This document shows, piece after piece, positions 8,089 to 16,446 of a stretch of 64,000 nt of DNA. This DNA comes from Leucothrix pacifica (GTDB lineage: Bacteria > Pseudomonadota > Gammaproteobacteria > Thiotrichales > Thiotrichaceae), in NCBI RefSeq assembly GCF_003172875.1, contig NZ_QGKM01000008.1, forward strand, positions 86,703 to 150,702. Direction: 5' to 3'. The position numbers and the translations under genes were made by a program. The notes under the pieces were generated by a model that made no database searches, had not been told where the DNA came from, and worked only from the letters and a program-made list of their open reading frames with translations. Every line of letters starts with the position of its first letter. Position 1 is the stretch's first letter.

Positions 8089-9285
8089 CTAACCTTTGAC
8101 GCAGACAACTTGTTTGAGCGTATGAACAATCTCAACTAAATCAGACTGATTAGCCATAACCGTATCGATATTTTTATAGGCGCCGGGAATTTCGTCCACG
8201 ACTCCTTTATCTTTTCGGCATTCGACACCATCCGTTTGTTTAGCCAGATCATCAGCATCAAACAATTTTTTAGCCTTGCTACGGCTCATCACGCGACCAG
8301 CACCATGCGAGCAAGAGCAAAATGATGTTTCATTACCCAAACCACGGACAATAAACGATCGCTCGCCCATACTACCGGGTATGATGCCCAGCTCACCCTG
8401 ATAAGCGCTAATGGCACCTTTTCGGGTCAGATAAACTTCAGCACCGAAGTGATTTTCTCTGGCCACATAATTGTGATGGCAATTAATCGCTTCTTTGGTT
8501 GCGGTAAAAGCCGGCAAGTGTGGCTGGATTGCGCTGGTGACTAATCGCATCATTTCACGGCGATTGATCGTCGCGTAATCCTGCGCCCAACCTACGGCTT
8601 CGATGTAGTCATCAAAGTACTTCGTACCTTCTTCAAAATAAGCGAGGTCTTTATGCGGCAAGTGGCCGAGTAAATTCCCCATCTCTTTTTGTGCACGGCT
8701 AATAAAGTAACGACCAATGGCATTGCCAATCCCACGACTTCCGGAATGCAGCATAATCCAAACATCATCTGCTTCATCAACACAAAGCTCGATGAAGTGA
8801 TTACCACCACCTAATGACCCAAGCTGTTTGCCCCAAGTATGATGAAAATGTTTTACCATTTTGGTCAAACCAGTGTGCTTGTCGATGATTGGTTTAAGTC
8901 CGGCATCCATTTGTTTTAAGGTGGATGCTTTCACCGCATTGTATTTGTGTGAATCAAAACCAACAGGCACTTTGGCTTCAATCGCATTGCGAACGTGTCG
9001 CAAACTATCAGGAAGCTGATTTGCCTTAAGCGACAAACGTACTGCGTTCATTCCACAACCTATATCCACGCCGACTGCAGCCGGAATGATCGCACCTTTG
9101 GTGGGAATAACCGAACCAACGGTGGCCCCAATACCAGCATGAACATCCGGCATGGCAGCAATATGACTATGTATAAATGGCAGTTGAGCTAGATTGCCCA
9201 GCTGATCTAATGAGTTGCTATCGAACTCGTCGGTATATATTTTTACCGGTACTTTGCCCTTATTGAGCGTAAATTTAACAGGCAT
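8089..9285 (-). CDS. rtcB: RtcB-family RNA-splicing / RNA repair ligase
   Basis: GTP- and Mn-dependent ligase joining 2',3'-cyclic phosphate or 3'-phosphate ends to 5'-OH ends, used in bacteria to repair cleaved tRNA and rRNA. At 398 residues it is close to E. coli RtcB (408). Family blocks visible include MPDVHAGIGATVGSVIP, VGVDIGCGMNA (metal-binding Asp and Cys), GGGNHFIEL, HSGSRGIG and CSHGAGR with the guanylylated His. There is no rtcA or rtcR nearby and no sigma-54 site in front, so regulation differs from the E. coli operon. Instead, the 5' region holds a leader peptide and a terminator-like hairpin. The gene-proximal Shine-Dalgarno AAGGG is 8 bases from the ATG. Confidence 0.95.
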   Translation of the reverse strand: MPVKFTLNKGKVPVKIYTDEFDSNSLDQLGNLAQLPFIHSHIAAMPDVHAGIGATVGSVIPTKGAIIPAAVGVDIGCGMNAVRLSLKANQLPDSLRHVRNAIEAKVPVGFDSHKYNAVKASTLKQMDAGLKPIIDKHTGLTKMVKHFHHTWGKQLGSLGGGNHFIELCVDEADDVWIMLHSGSRGIGNAIGRYFISRAQKEMGNLLGHLPHKDLAYFEEGTKYFDDYIEAVGWAQDYATINRREMMRLVTSAIQPHLPAFTATKEAINCHHNYVARENHFGAEVYLTRKGAISAYQGELGIIPGSMGERSFIVRGLGNETSFCSCSHGAGRVMSRSKAKKLFDADDLAKQTDGVECRKDKGVVDEIPGAYKNIDTVMANQSDLVEIVHTLKQVVCVKG

Positions 9286-9365
9286 GAGATAACCCTTATT
9301 CTCAATTTCCTGACCAGTTCGCGCATCTTGTCATGGGCGATTTGTCTGATCAGGCTCCCGGGCAT

Positions 9366-9540
9366 AAAAAAGCCCCGGAGACAGAGTCATCCGGGGCTTC
9401 ATTACATGCAGCAACCTTGTGCGCATTAACTGCCGGATGACATAAATTGTCTCCCGGCAATTAAGCGGAGAGACATTAGGTGTTGTTCAAAGCGAGTGCG
9501 TGCATGTATTTGTCTCCTAAATTAGGTGTGAATTATTGTA
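9366..9540 (-). promoter_or_regulatory. Putative attenuator leader of rtcB: -10 box, 9-residue leader peptide, two hairpins
   Basis: Minus strand, in order: a TACAAT -10 box (9540-9535); AGGAG eight bases before an ATG; the leader ORF MHALALNNT (9505-9476); a hairpin GCCGG/CCGGC with inner GACA/TGTC (9458-9432); and a 9-bp terminator stem AGCCCCGGA/TCCGGGGCT (9398-9371) with a run of six T, 80 bases before rtcB. GGAGACA occurs at the leader Shine-Dalgarno and in the first hairpin. Its complement TGTCTCC occurs in the terminator stem, so alternative pairings are possible. A stand-alone small RNA ending at the terminator is the other reading. Confidence 0.5.
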
Positions 9541-9577
9541 TCGGGCCATTGTTGGCCGAGGCCTATTCTAAATTAAA

Positions 9578-9599
9578 CAGCCACCAAATCAAGGTGGTT
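9578..9599 (-). terminator. Terminator of the SGNH lipoprotein gene
   Basis: CCACC/GGTGG stem (9581-9585 with 9593-9597) plus two flanking pairs; the minus strand continues CTGTTTAATTTAG. A weak stem, about 25 bases past the stop codon. Confidence 0.45.
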
Positions 9600-9623
9600 T
9601 GTCAGAAATTGCTTAACTTGCAG

Positions 9624-10691
9624 CTAGTAACCATTCTGAAGTTGTTCAATTGCATCCGTATAGGCACGTGATAACTCAGTTAGTTCACTGCTGCCATAAT
9701 TGAGCGGACCAACGGATGGACTGATAATAATCGGCTTTGCACCTAGTGCTTCTATCTTGCTGATTAATTCTCGAATATTTTGTTTGTACTGAGCTGTTGA
9801 AATATAGTTCCAGTAGTCATTTGTACCCGTCATGACCCACACAAAATCTGGGTTGTGCTGAGGAACATCGCGATCAAAACGTGACAATAAATCAAAACTT
9901 GTATTGCCGCCGATGCCTAGATTAATCATAGTGGTGTTGCTTAGTTTTTCCTGAAGCCTGTCACGAACTGTACCCGTTGAGAACCAACTGTCACCGAGTA
10001 ATGCATGCGTGCCATAGTTCAGAAGGCCCCGGCCGAGGCTGCGAACTGCATAATCCGCAATGCTTTGGTAACCGCGATAGTTGGGGTGAGAAGGGTTCTC
10101 GTAGAAATTCCAGACGCTCTCGCCATACCAGACATTTTTCTCTAACGGTGTCGATAGATTCACGGTGTTACCGCTAATGCTTTGGATAGTGACAGTATAA
10201 TAGTCATTATCACTGCCGCGATACGTCAGTAACTGTTTAGCCAATAATCCCGACGTCGAATCCAGTCGCATTGAATACGCACCCTCGTAGGCATTCTCCG
10301 CTAAGCGCAGAGACAAATAGCCTCCACTTTCTCCCCACTCATGAGGTTGACCCTTGAGTAAGCCGTAGTGCATATAGACTCTGTGCCAACTTGCTTCTGT
10401 TACCGGGTCCGGGGGTTCAACCGGTGAGCTTGGGGTTGATGGTGTCGATGGCGTTGGTGTTGTTTCTGTAGGAGTCGTCTCTGAGGGTTGAGTATCAACA
10501 GGTGTGCTAGCAGAAGGTGATGATGCCGGTGTCTCTGCTGCGCTTCCTCCAGTGACCGTAGTTGGGGCCGCGCTACTACCATCGGCATTACTGTACTGGT
10601 TGTTATTAGCATCATTTTTAGATTCTGATACACAACCAGAAAGGGAGAGAAGTGTGAACAGGCAAAAGCCTGTTAGTGTGATGTTTTTCAT
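9624..10691 (-). CDS. SGNH/GDSL-type hydrolase lipoprotein, C-terminus apparently short
   Basis: Predicted outer-membrane or periplasmic esterase-like lipoprotein of 355 residues. The signal peptide ends in the lipobox LSLSGC (lipidated Cys near residue 20). A Ser/Thr/Pro-rich linker (about residues 35-95) follows, then a beta-rich domain and the SGNH fold. Block I is GDSW, block II is GIGGNTS and block III is TGTNDYW, supplying the Ser, Gly and Asn. The chain ends at QLQNGY soon after IIISPSVGP, before any block V Asp-x-x-His. No extension is found in the other frames downstream. Either another His serves or the enzyme has lost its catalytic dyad. Confidence 0.75.
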   Translation of the reverse strand: MKNITLTGFCLFTLLSLSGCVSESKNDANNNQYSNADGSSAAPTTVTGGSAAETPASSPSASTPVDTQPSETTPTETTPTPSTPSTPSSPVEPPDPVTEASWHRVYMHYGLLKGQPHEWGESGGYLSLRLAENAYEGAYSMRLDSTSGLLAKQLLTYRGSDNDYYTVTIQSISGNTVNLSTPLEKNVWYGESVWNFYENPSHPNYRGYQSIADYAVRSLGRGLLNYGTHALLGDSWFSTGTVRDRLQEKLSNTTMINLGIGGNTSFDLLSRFDRDVPQHNPDFVWVMTGTNDYWNYISTAQYKQNIRELISKIEALGAKPIIISPSVGPLNYGSSELTELSRAYTDAIEQLQNGY

Positions 10692-10838
10692 ATGAGGGGG
10701 TATGATTTTATTTTATGGTTTCACCAGTAATGTAGCAGTCGGCTTGATTGTGGTTGAATGTTTTCTGGATTAAAGGGCCGAAGGGGGCGTTTTATCGACT
10801 AAAGGTGAGCGGGTGTAGAATAAACATATAAAAATAAT

Positions 10839-10893
10839 TGTTGCACCGCAACATAGTGGTTGCTATATTACGTCTATCTGCTGCACTGCAGCA
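10839..10893. promoter_or_regulatory. Twin palindromic operators upstream of the phasin gene (PhaR-like)
   Basis: Two perfect 6-3-6 palindromes, TGTTGC-ACC-GCAACA (10839-10853) and TGCTGC-ACT-GCAGCA (10879-10893), lie with centres 40 bases apart, 45 bases before the phasin start. They resemble the CTGC-N3-GCAG sites bound by PhaR-type repressors of phasin genes. No phaR gene is in the window. Confidence 0.65.
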
Positions 10894-10937
10894 TAATAAA
10901 TTTCCTCCTCCTTGAAATTTTTATAGAGATTAAAGCC

Positions 10938-11327
10938 ATGACACCAACATTTGATTTTGAAAAAGCATTAGCACCTTCTAAAGCTTTCGCTGCACTTTCA
11001 ATCGCTAAGACTGAAAGCCTGATCGCTCTAAACACTGAGTTATTAACTAAGTACAGTGGTCTTGCACTGACTAACGTTAAGTCAGCGATGGAAGTTAAAG
11101 ATCTTGAAGCTGCTCAAGCTTACTTTGCAAAGCAAGGCGAGACAGCGAAAGAAGTACTTGAGACAATGCTGGAAGACGGTAAAGCCGTTGCTAAGATCGG
11201 TGAAGAGTACACAGCCGAAGTACAGAAGCTAGTTGTTGAGACAAGTAAAGAAGCGGTTGAAGCGACTAAAGAAGTTGCTGCAAAAGCTGCGCCTGCTAAG
11301 AAGGCTCCAGCTAAGAAAGCTGCATAA
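10938..11327 (+). CDS. Phasin family protein
   Basis: Amphipathic helical protein that coats polyhydroxyalkanoate granules. The chosen start gives 129 residues beginning MTPTFDFEKALAPSKAFAAL; an upstream in-frame start would add a hydrophobic stretch that crosses the operator palindrome and is unlikely. The middle matches the phasin_2 pattern of long amphipathic helices. The C-terminus is an alanine/lysine/proline tail (AAPAKKAPAKKAA), similar to the PhaF-type DNA-binding tails but much shorter. No PHA synthase gene is in the window. The two upstream palindromes suggest repression when no polymer is present. Confidence 0.88.
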   Translation: MTPTFDFEKALAPSKAFAALSIAKTESLIALNTELLTKYSGLALTNVKSAMEVKDLEAAQAYFAKQGETAKEVLETMLEDGKAVAKIGEEYTAEVQKLVVETSKEAVEATKEVAAKAAPAKKAPAKKAA

Positions 11328-11355
11328 TTAAAGATTCCTCAATTAATTGAGAATC

Positions 11356-13710
11356 TCAGAGGGCTGCACTTACGGGTGTGGCCCTTTTCGTTTTGGGTGA
11401 TGTATCAATTGAATCCTTATAGCTATCATTTGGTCGGTTAGGTGAATTTAACAATAAAGTGAAATCACTAGCTGATAAGGGCTTTGAAAATAAATACCCC
11501 TGACCAAAATCACAGCCGGCATTTTTCAGTAGTTGAGACTGATCTTTCTCTTCAACGCCTTCAGCGACGACATCGCAACCCAGTTTATGCGCCATCACGA
11601 TAATGGCTTCACACAGAGCAATATCCTCAGAGTCTGCTGAGAGGTTAGAGACAAATGATTGATCTATTTTCAGGTAATCAATATCAAATTTCCTGAGGTA
11701 TGACAGGGAAGAATAACCCGTCCCAAAATCATCAATGGCAACTTCGATACCAGCATCTCGCAAGTGCCAGAGTTTTTCTTTAACCGCCGAGCTGCTTTCC
11801 ATCAATAAGCCTTCAGTAATTTCAACGATGATCGCTTGTCCGGTTAGGCCCAGTTGTTCCAGATAATGGCACCAGCTGTTTATATCGATACCATTGTCGC
11901 GGTATTGCAGGGGAGAGGTATTAATACTGATCTGAAATGTTGGTGAATAGCTTTGTTGCCAGATTGCCGCTTGCTTGGCAGCCTCTCTGAACACCCATTC
12001 GCCGATTTCTATAATCTGACCACTCTCCTCAGCAAGCTGAATGAAAATTTCTGGTGAGATGAGACCTCGGGTAGGGTGTCTCCAGCGAATCAATGCTTCA
12101 GCTTTGGTAATCTTTCCGCTATCTAAATCAAGAATGGGTTGGTAATGGAGTTCAAACTGGTTACCCGGAACAGCAAGTTTGAGATCGCGTAAGGTCTGAT
12201 TACGTTCAATCATCGCTTGTCGCATTGAATCATCAAAGAAAGAATAGCCATCTCCACCATTATGCTTACCGGCATACATCGCCTGATCCGCATTAATTAG
12301 TAAATCATCTGCTGTAGCAGCATCTTTCGGGAACTGTGTGATACCAATACTAGTGGATACAGTGATTTGATGATCCTGAATCATGAATTCTTTGTTTAGC
12401 GTATCGCATACACTCTGTGCGATTCTTTCTATATCGGCCTTCTTGTGGACTTCTTTTAGGATGATGATGAACTCATCACCTCCCAGACGACTGACGGTAT
12501 CATTGATTCGCACACAGCGACGGAGACGCTCAGAGACACTTTTCAGTAGCTCATCACCGATACTATGGCCCAGCGTATCATTGATTTCTTTAAACTCATC
12601 AAGGTCTAAAAACAGCAATGCAAATTCCGAGCCTGACCCTTTCGGTTTATTGATTTCATAATTGAGTACTTCCAACATATGACGACGATTGATCAGGCCA
12701 GTCAATGAATCGACATTAGCTTGTTGACGAATCTTACGCTCGCTTAGTCTCAGTGCTTTTTTCGTTCTGTACAGCGTGTTAATCCAAAATGCAGACAAAG
12801 CCAGCGCCAGAAGTGCCAGAGTCGCTAAACCAATGGCCGTACTACGCTGTATATGCGGACGAACCTGCATTCCGAACCACTTATTCGCGATTGAATCATG
12901 AGTTTCCTGATCTATCGAAGCCAGCGCCTTGTTCATTACAGAGGTGAGCATTGGGTTATTTTTTACGACGCCAATACTATGGTTACTGGAATAAGGTGTT
13001 GTACCTGCATAGAAGAGATTGTTTAGTCCCATTTGTTTGATAATAAAACTGGCTGTTGCAGCGTTGCCAATATAGGCATCAGCTTTATTTCTTGCCACCA
13101 TACTCAGCGCAAGCTCGGTGTTCTTTACCTGAATCTGTGTAATAGACGGGTATTCTTTACTTAGCATGTCTGACACAAAAGAGCCTTTCTCTACCGCCAC
13201 AATCTTGTTTTCTAAATTGCGAATATCACCCGGGTAGCCATTTTTCAAACCATCATTGATGATGATGGTGGGTGTTTTGATATAAGTAGGGGAGAAGTCC
13301 AGATAGTTTTGTCTTTCGACTGTGTTGACCAGCCCAGCAATCATATCGATGCCGCCAGACTTTGCGAGACTAATGGTTTCGTTCCACGGAGCATCTTTGA
13401 ATACATCAAACTCGATACCTAAGCGCTCTGAAATCAGTTTCATATAATCAGCGGTAAAACCGACATATTCATTGTTTTCCGTGATTGATCCAAAAGGAGG
13501 GAAGGCGCGGTCAATCCCTAGCTTGATGACGGGGTTGTTAATCAGCCATTGTCGTTCAGAGGGTGAGAGTGTGTTGACCAATTGCTGGCTTTTAGCCATT
13601 GAAGGAGGGCTTAACAACAAGCACATTAAAGCCAGTGTCACCAAATGAGTGACTTTTTTCAACGAGCCTGGGAATAGTTTAAATCTAATCATAAATTGCG
13701 GGGGTAGCAC
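11356..13710 (-). CDS. Periplasmic-sensor diguanylate cyclase/phosphodiesterase (SBP_bac_3 - TM - GGDEF - EAL)
   Basis: Inner-membrane cyclic-di-GMP enzyme of 784 residues. After a signal or anchor segment comes a solute-binding domain of the amino-acid-transporter type (about residues 55-290, for example LGIDRAFPPFGS and FTADYMKLISERLG). A membrane helix follows (about 295-320, IGLATLALLALALSAFWI), then GGDEF with an intact RLGGDEF active site. The EAL domain contains EALIRW, INTSPLQ, VEITEGLLME, IDDFGTGYSSL, KIDQSFV and AEGVE, so both catalytic sites look intact. The periplasmic domain probably senses an amino acid or related solute. A second in-frame ATG six codons in (MIRFKLF) is an equally good start. 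Confidence 0.93.
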   Translation of the reverse strand: MLPPQFMIRFKLFPGSLKKVTHLVTLALMCLLLSPPSMAKSQQLVNTLSPSERQWLINNPVIKLGIDRAFPPFGSITENNEYVGFTADYMKLISERLGIEFDVFKDAPWNETISLAKSGGIDMIAGLVNTVERQNYLDFSPTYIKTPTIIINDGLKNGYPGDIRNLENKIVAVEKGSFVSDMLSKEYPSITQIQVKNTELALSMVARNKADAYIGNAATASFIIKQMGLNNLFYAGTTPYSSNHSIGVVKNNPMLTSVMNKALASIDQETHDSIANKWFGMQVRPHIQRSTAIGLATLALLALALSAFWINTLYRTKKALRLSERKIRQQANVDSLTGLINRRHMLEVLNYEINKPKGSGSEFALLFLDLDEFKEINDTLGHSIGDELLKSVSERLRRCVRINDTVSRLGGDEFIIILKEVHKKADIERIAQSVCDTLNKEFMIQDHQITVSTSIGITQFPKDAATADDLLINADQAMYAGKHNGGDGYSFFDDSMRQAMIERNQTLRDLKLAVPGNQFELHYQPILDLDSGKITKAEALIRWRHPTRGLISPEIFIQLAEESGQIIEIGEWVFREAAKQAAIWQQSYSPTFQISINTSPLQYRDNGIDINSWCHYLEQLGLTGQAIIVEITEGLLMESSSAVKEKLWHLRDAGIEVAIDDFGTGYSSLSYLRKFDIDYLKIDQSFVSNLSADSEDIALCEAIIVMAHKLGCDVVAEGVEEKDQSQLLKNAGCDFGQGYLFSKPLSASDFTLLLNSPNRPNDSYKDSIDTSPKTKRATPVSAAL
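11360..11388 (+). terminator. Terminator of the phasin gene, inside the 3' end of the convergent gene
   Basis: AGGGCTGCAC (11360-11369) pairs with GTGTGGCCCT (11376-11385) with two G-U pairs, followed by TTTTCGTTTTG. The stem sits in the last codons of the opposite-strand GGDEF-EAL gene. Confidence 0.75.
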
Positions 13711-13762
13711 TTTTTTTCGATAAGCTTACCTCGCTTAAACCTTTCTCAGGCTTAACTAAAAA

Positions 13763-14665
13763 TTATCTTTGACGGACGAACCAATTTAGCCCCAGTGATA
13801 AATAAGCCCCAAATAATATCACTAGTGTTCCGACTAATATACTAGCAGTTATTGATTCGTTCAGAAATAGGGCACCCCAAATGATGCCGAAAACCGGAAT
13901 GATCAGTGTTACGCTAACGGTTTTTGTTGGTCCTACTTCCTTGATCAACCAAAAGAAAATTAAATAGGCAAAGGCTGTCGATAATAAAGCAACGGCTATG
14001 ACAGATGCCCATGCAGTTGTGCCGGGGAGTTGCGCAGGCCAGTACAAAATACCAAATGGAATAAGAATGACACCCGCGCAAAACATACTACTTGCAGCCA
14101 ATAAACGAGGTTTAACATGATTTAGTTTGCGCTTTGTTACATTGGCGCTGACTGCATAACTCAAGCTAGAAAGAAAAGCGGCACATAGTGGGAGAATGGT
14201 ATTGTTTCCTAACGCGAGTTTGTCACTCATTAGTATTGCCACACCAATGATGCCAATTAATAAACCAATAGATTGTTTTCGGCTTAGGTGATCTTTCAGG
14301 TAGTAATGTGCAATGACGCCAGAAAATATTGGCACGAAAGAGTTCAATACTGAGGTTATTCCGGCACTTAAATAGAGCGTGGTATAGGCCAACAACATAA
14401 ATGGGATGGCAGAGTTTAACAAAGAAACCAGCGAGATCAGACCAATGTTTTCGCGCAACACCTGCCAGTGATTATGCATAAATAAGATGGGTAATAGGGC
14501 AATCGCTGCGAAACCAATACGCAAACTGGTAAAGGCAACAGGCCCGAACTCCGGGGCGCTGACGCGCGCAAATAAAAATGAAGCCCCCCAAATGCCGGCC
14601 AACAATAGTAAGAACAGAACGTGTTTTAGTTGGATCGGCTGAGGGGTGGTTGGCATAGAAAGCAC
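13763..14665 (-). CDS. EamA/DMT-family transporter
   Basis: A 300-residue inner-membrane protein with about ten transmembrane helices in two EamA repeats. The first contains GIWGASFLFARVSAPEFGPV, the second FGIIWGALFLNESIT, both typical of the drug/metabolite transporter superfamily. Substrate unknown; relatives export amino acids or other metabolites. It stands alone between convergent-free neighbours on the same strand with no clear terminator. The start could be the first ATG or the one three codons in (MPTTPQ). Confidence 0.85.
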   Translation of the reverse strand: MLSMPTTPQPIQLKHVLFLLLLAGIWGASFLFARVSAPEFGPVAFTSLRIGFAAIALLPILFMHNHWQVLRENIGLISLVSLLNSAIPFMLLAYTTLYLSAGITSVLNSFVPIFSGVIAHYYLKDHLSRKQSIGLLIGIIGVAILMSDKLALGNNTILPLCAAFLSSLSYAVSANVTKRKLNHVKPRLLAASSMFCAGVILIPFGILYWPAQLPGTTAWASVIAVALLSTAFAYLIFFWLIKEVGPTKTVSVTLIIPVFGIIWGALFLNESITASILVGTLVILFGAYLSLGLNWFVRQR

Positions 14666-14765
14666 TGCGACTCTGAGAAAAGAATCGCAGTGTAACGTAT
14701 TTATAAAGTCCGTCTTAGCGCTTTTACAATACAGTTCCGAATGTGGCTAAAGGACTTGTCAGGTT

Positions 14766-15947
14766 TTAAAGGGTTCTTCTTAACTCTTTAGCGATGCGGT
14801 TTCTTAACTTATATGGAACTGATTGATTCATCATGAGTGCGAACGGTTTCCATTCACCATTATCCACGATAAACCCAGCCAATGTGCTGACCTTCTTCAA
14901 CGTACCAGACTTGGCAAACACGCCTGTTTCTACTTCCGGAAGTAGGTGACGCCATTGCTTGAAGTTTTGCAGCAAGTGAACAAGCTGCTCTGGAGATATA
15001 CGGTTGGTGCGTGACAGGCCTGCACCCTCATTGAAGCTGAAATTCTGCCATTGAAACGCTGCACGGAGATTGTCTTCCATGTAGTGTTGCACATCCGATG
15101 CATTCGCAGGGCGGTTGTAGTGTTCAGAAGACATCATGAGGACTAATTGGTTAGCGATGAAATTTGTTGAGTACTTCATCATTGGGCGAATCATATCGCC
15201 CAATGTGCGGCTGTTAAAGTGATGATAAAAGGGAGTCTGTTGTGGAGCTTGCCCTCTGACAATGTTATTCGCCACTGCAATGCCTTGTTGTTTCAGAAAG
15301 GCTGCCAGTAATTCACCAAAATAATATTCCGCTTTGCGTGGATCGCGGCCGGTATTGACTCGCAATTTGTTTTTCTTGAATCCTTTAGCCATGCTTTTAG
15401 CATAAGCAGTAAGAGGAGTTTGGCTTTCAGCGGAGCGTACGCGCCCATTAACTTTTTTAAGATTAACTGTATTGAAGTTTGCCGCCAATGCTGAAGGAAC
15501 TGCATCATAAGGATTGTTGGTACGGCTGGTGCCCGGTAGTACCAAACCACTCTGGAAGCGACTACCATCGAGGACCAAAGTGTCTACTCTGCTTAAACCC
15601 AGCTGACGAAGCTGAATTGCGATTATGGCTAACTCCTCTGAGACCAGAAACGGGTCGCCACTGCCTTTGACTGACAGCGTGTAAGTCTGAGGATCATAAT
15701 AAAAGTCTGTTGCAAAGCGGTGGTTCTCACCCCAGCGGTCCAGTGCCAGCCAGGCGGTGACTATCTTTGTGGTCGAGGCTGGAATAAATGAGCGATTGTT
15801 ATGGTCAGCCAGCAAGGTATCGCCACGCGAATCAACCACCAATAAGCCGGCATTTTTTAGTTGTGAAAATTTAGAGAGTGCATTGGCATGAACAGACGTG
15901 TTGAGTGCTAGTACACAGCATAAGCTAATTAAAATTGAACGAATCAT
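14766..15947 (-). CDS. dacB: D-alanyl-D-alanine carboxypeptidase/endopeptidase, PBP4 family (peptidase S13)
   Basis: Periplasmic penicillin-binding protein that trims or opens peptidoglycan cross-links. The signal peptide is about residues 1-22 (SLCCVLALNTSVHA). Serine-transferase motifs: SxxK as STTK (Ser58, Lys61), SxN as STN within MMKYSTNFIANQ, and a KTG variant KSG in FAKSGTLKKV. At 393 residues it is shorter than E. coli PBP4 (477), consistent with a reduced insert domain of the kind seen in many relatives. The gene name follows the family and not proven function. Confidence 0.88.
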   Translation of the reverse strand: MIRSILISLCCVLALNTSVHANALSKFSQLKNAGLLVVDSRGDTLLADHNNRSFIPASTTKIVTAWLALDRWGENHRFATDFYYDPQTYTLSVKGSGDPFLVSEELAIIAIQLRQLGLSRVDTLVLDGSRFQSGLVLPGTSRTNNPYDAVPSALAANFNTVNLKKVNGRVRSAESQTPLTAYAKSMAKGFKKNKLRVNTGRDPRKAEYYFGELLAAFLKQQGIAVANNIVRGQAPQQTPFYHHFNSRTLGDMIRPMMKYSTNFIANQLVLMMSSEHYNRPANASDVQHYMEDNLRAAFQWQNFSFNEGAGLSRTNRISPEQLVHLLQNFKQWRHLLPEVETGVFAKSGTLKKVSTLAGFIVDNGEWKPFALMMNQSVPYKLRNRIAKELRRTL

Positions 15948-16189
15948 CGTAACCCCATTAAATGTATTTTTTATTTTAGTGTAGTGACTATTGGCCTTAT
16001 GTCGGCTGAACTAGCGGTGAGTTGGGTTTCCCGTAGTTTCATGAGTGAATAGTCGTTAGCTCTCTTGATAACTAAAAAATCACATAGTTCAGTCGATAAA
16101 GCAAGTGGGCGAAACTTTACGATTATCTGCAGTGTGACGTGGAATTTTAGAGATCTTTTGTCGTATCTGAACCGCCCCTTTATGGATCG

Positions 16190-16400
16190 GCTTACCTTTT
16201 GTCAAATTGGTAGAAAATTTGTTGATCAATTAAGAAGTCGTTCAGTCGGAAAACGTAGAATAGTCGTCAGCTTCTAGGGGCTAACAACGACAAACGAAGT
16301 CAAATAATAAAGACAATAACAATAATAAAAAGTCGTTGTTTCTTGCTGTAAGATCTGGGAATCCAATGGGTTAGCGCTCATGGATTCCCAATTTTCATTT
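16190..16400 (+). ncRNA. Candidate A-rich structured small RNA
   Basis: This ~500-base gap holds no convincing gene. On the plus strand a 9-bp stem AACAACGAC (16283-16291) / GTCGTTGTT (16332-16340) encloses a 40-base loop made almost only of A-rich triplets (CAAATAATAAAGACAATAAC). It is preceded by a small stem AGAAGT/GCTTCT and followed by a strong terminator hairpin. A possible promoter, TTGTCG-17-TATGGA (16158-16186), lies upstream. The stem-with-A-rich-loop plan matches the candidate RNA at 753-927, suggesting another Hfq-binding RNA. No sigma-54 site is seen here. It borders the carnitine operon regulator. Confidence 0.45.
16356..16400 (+). terminator. Strong hairpin terminator
   Basis: A perfect 10-bp stem TGGGAATCCA (16356-16365) / TGGATTCCCA (16381-16390) is followed by ATTTTCATTT on the plus strand. 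On the minus strand there is no T-run, so it points to a plus-strand transcript. Confidence 0.65.
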
Positions 16401-16446
16401 CGCACCATCCTCTCCTGTATTTCCTTGCTCTCTGCTTATTTTAACA

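Noticed and set aside
9480..9671. A 63-codon plus-strand ORF between rtcB and the SGNH gene
   Set aside because: It runs antisense to the leader region and the end of the SGNH gene, and carries no recognisable pattern.
10860..10937. Upstream extended start for the phasin
   Set aside because: It would place operator palindromes inside the coding region and add a hydrophobic leader foreign to cytosolic phasins.
16065..16277. A 70-codon plus-strand ORF in the dacB-cdhR gap
   Set aside because: No convincing ribosome site and atypical composition; it overlaps the probable promoter of the candidate A-rich RNA.
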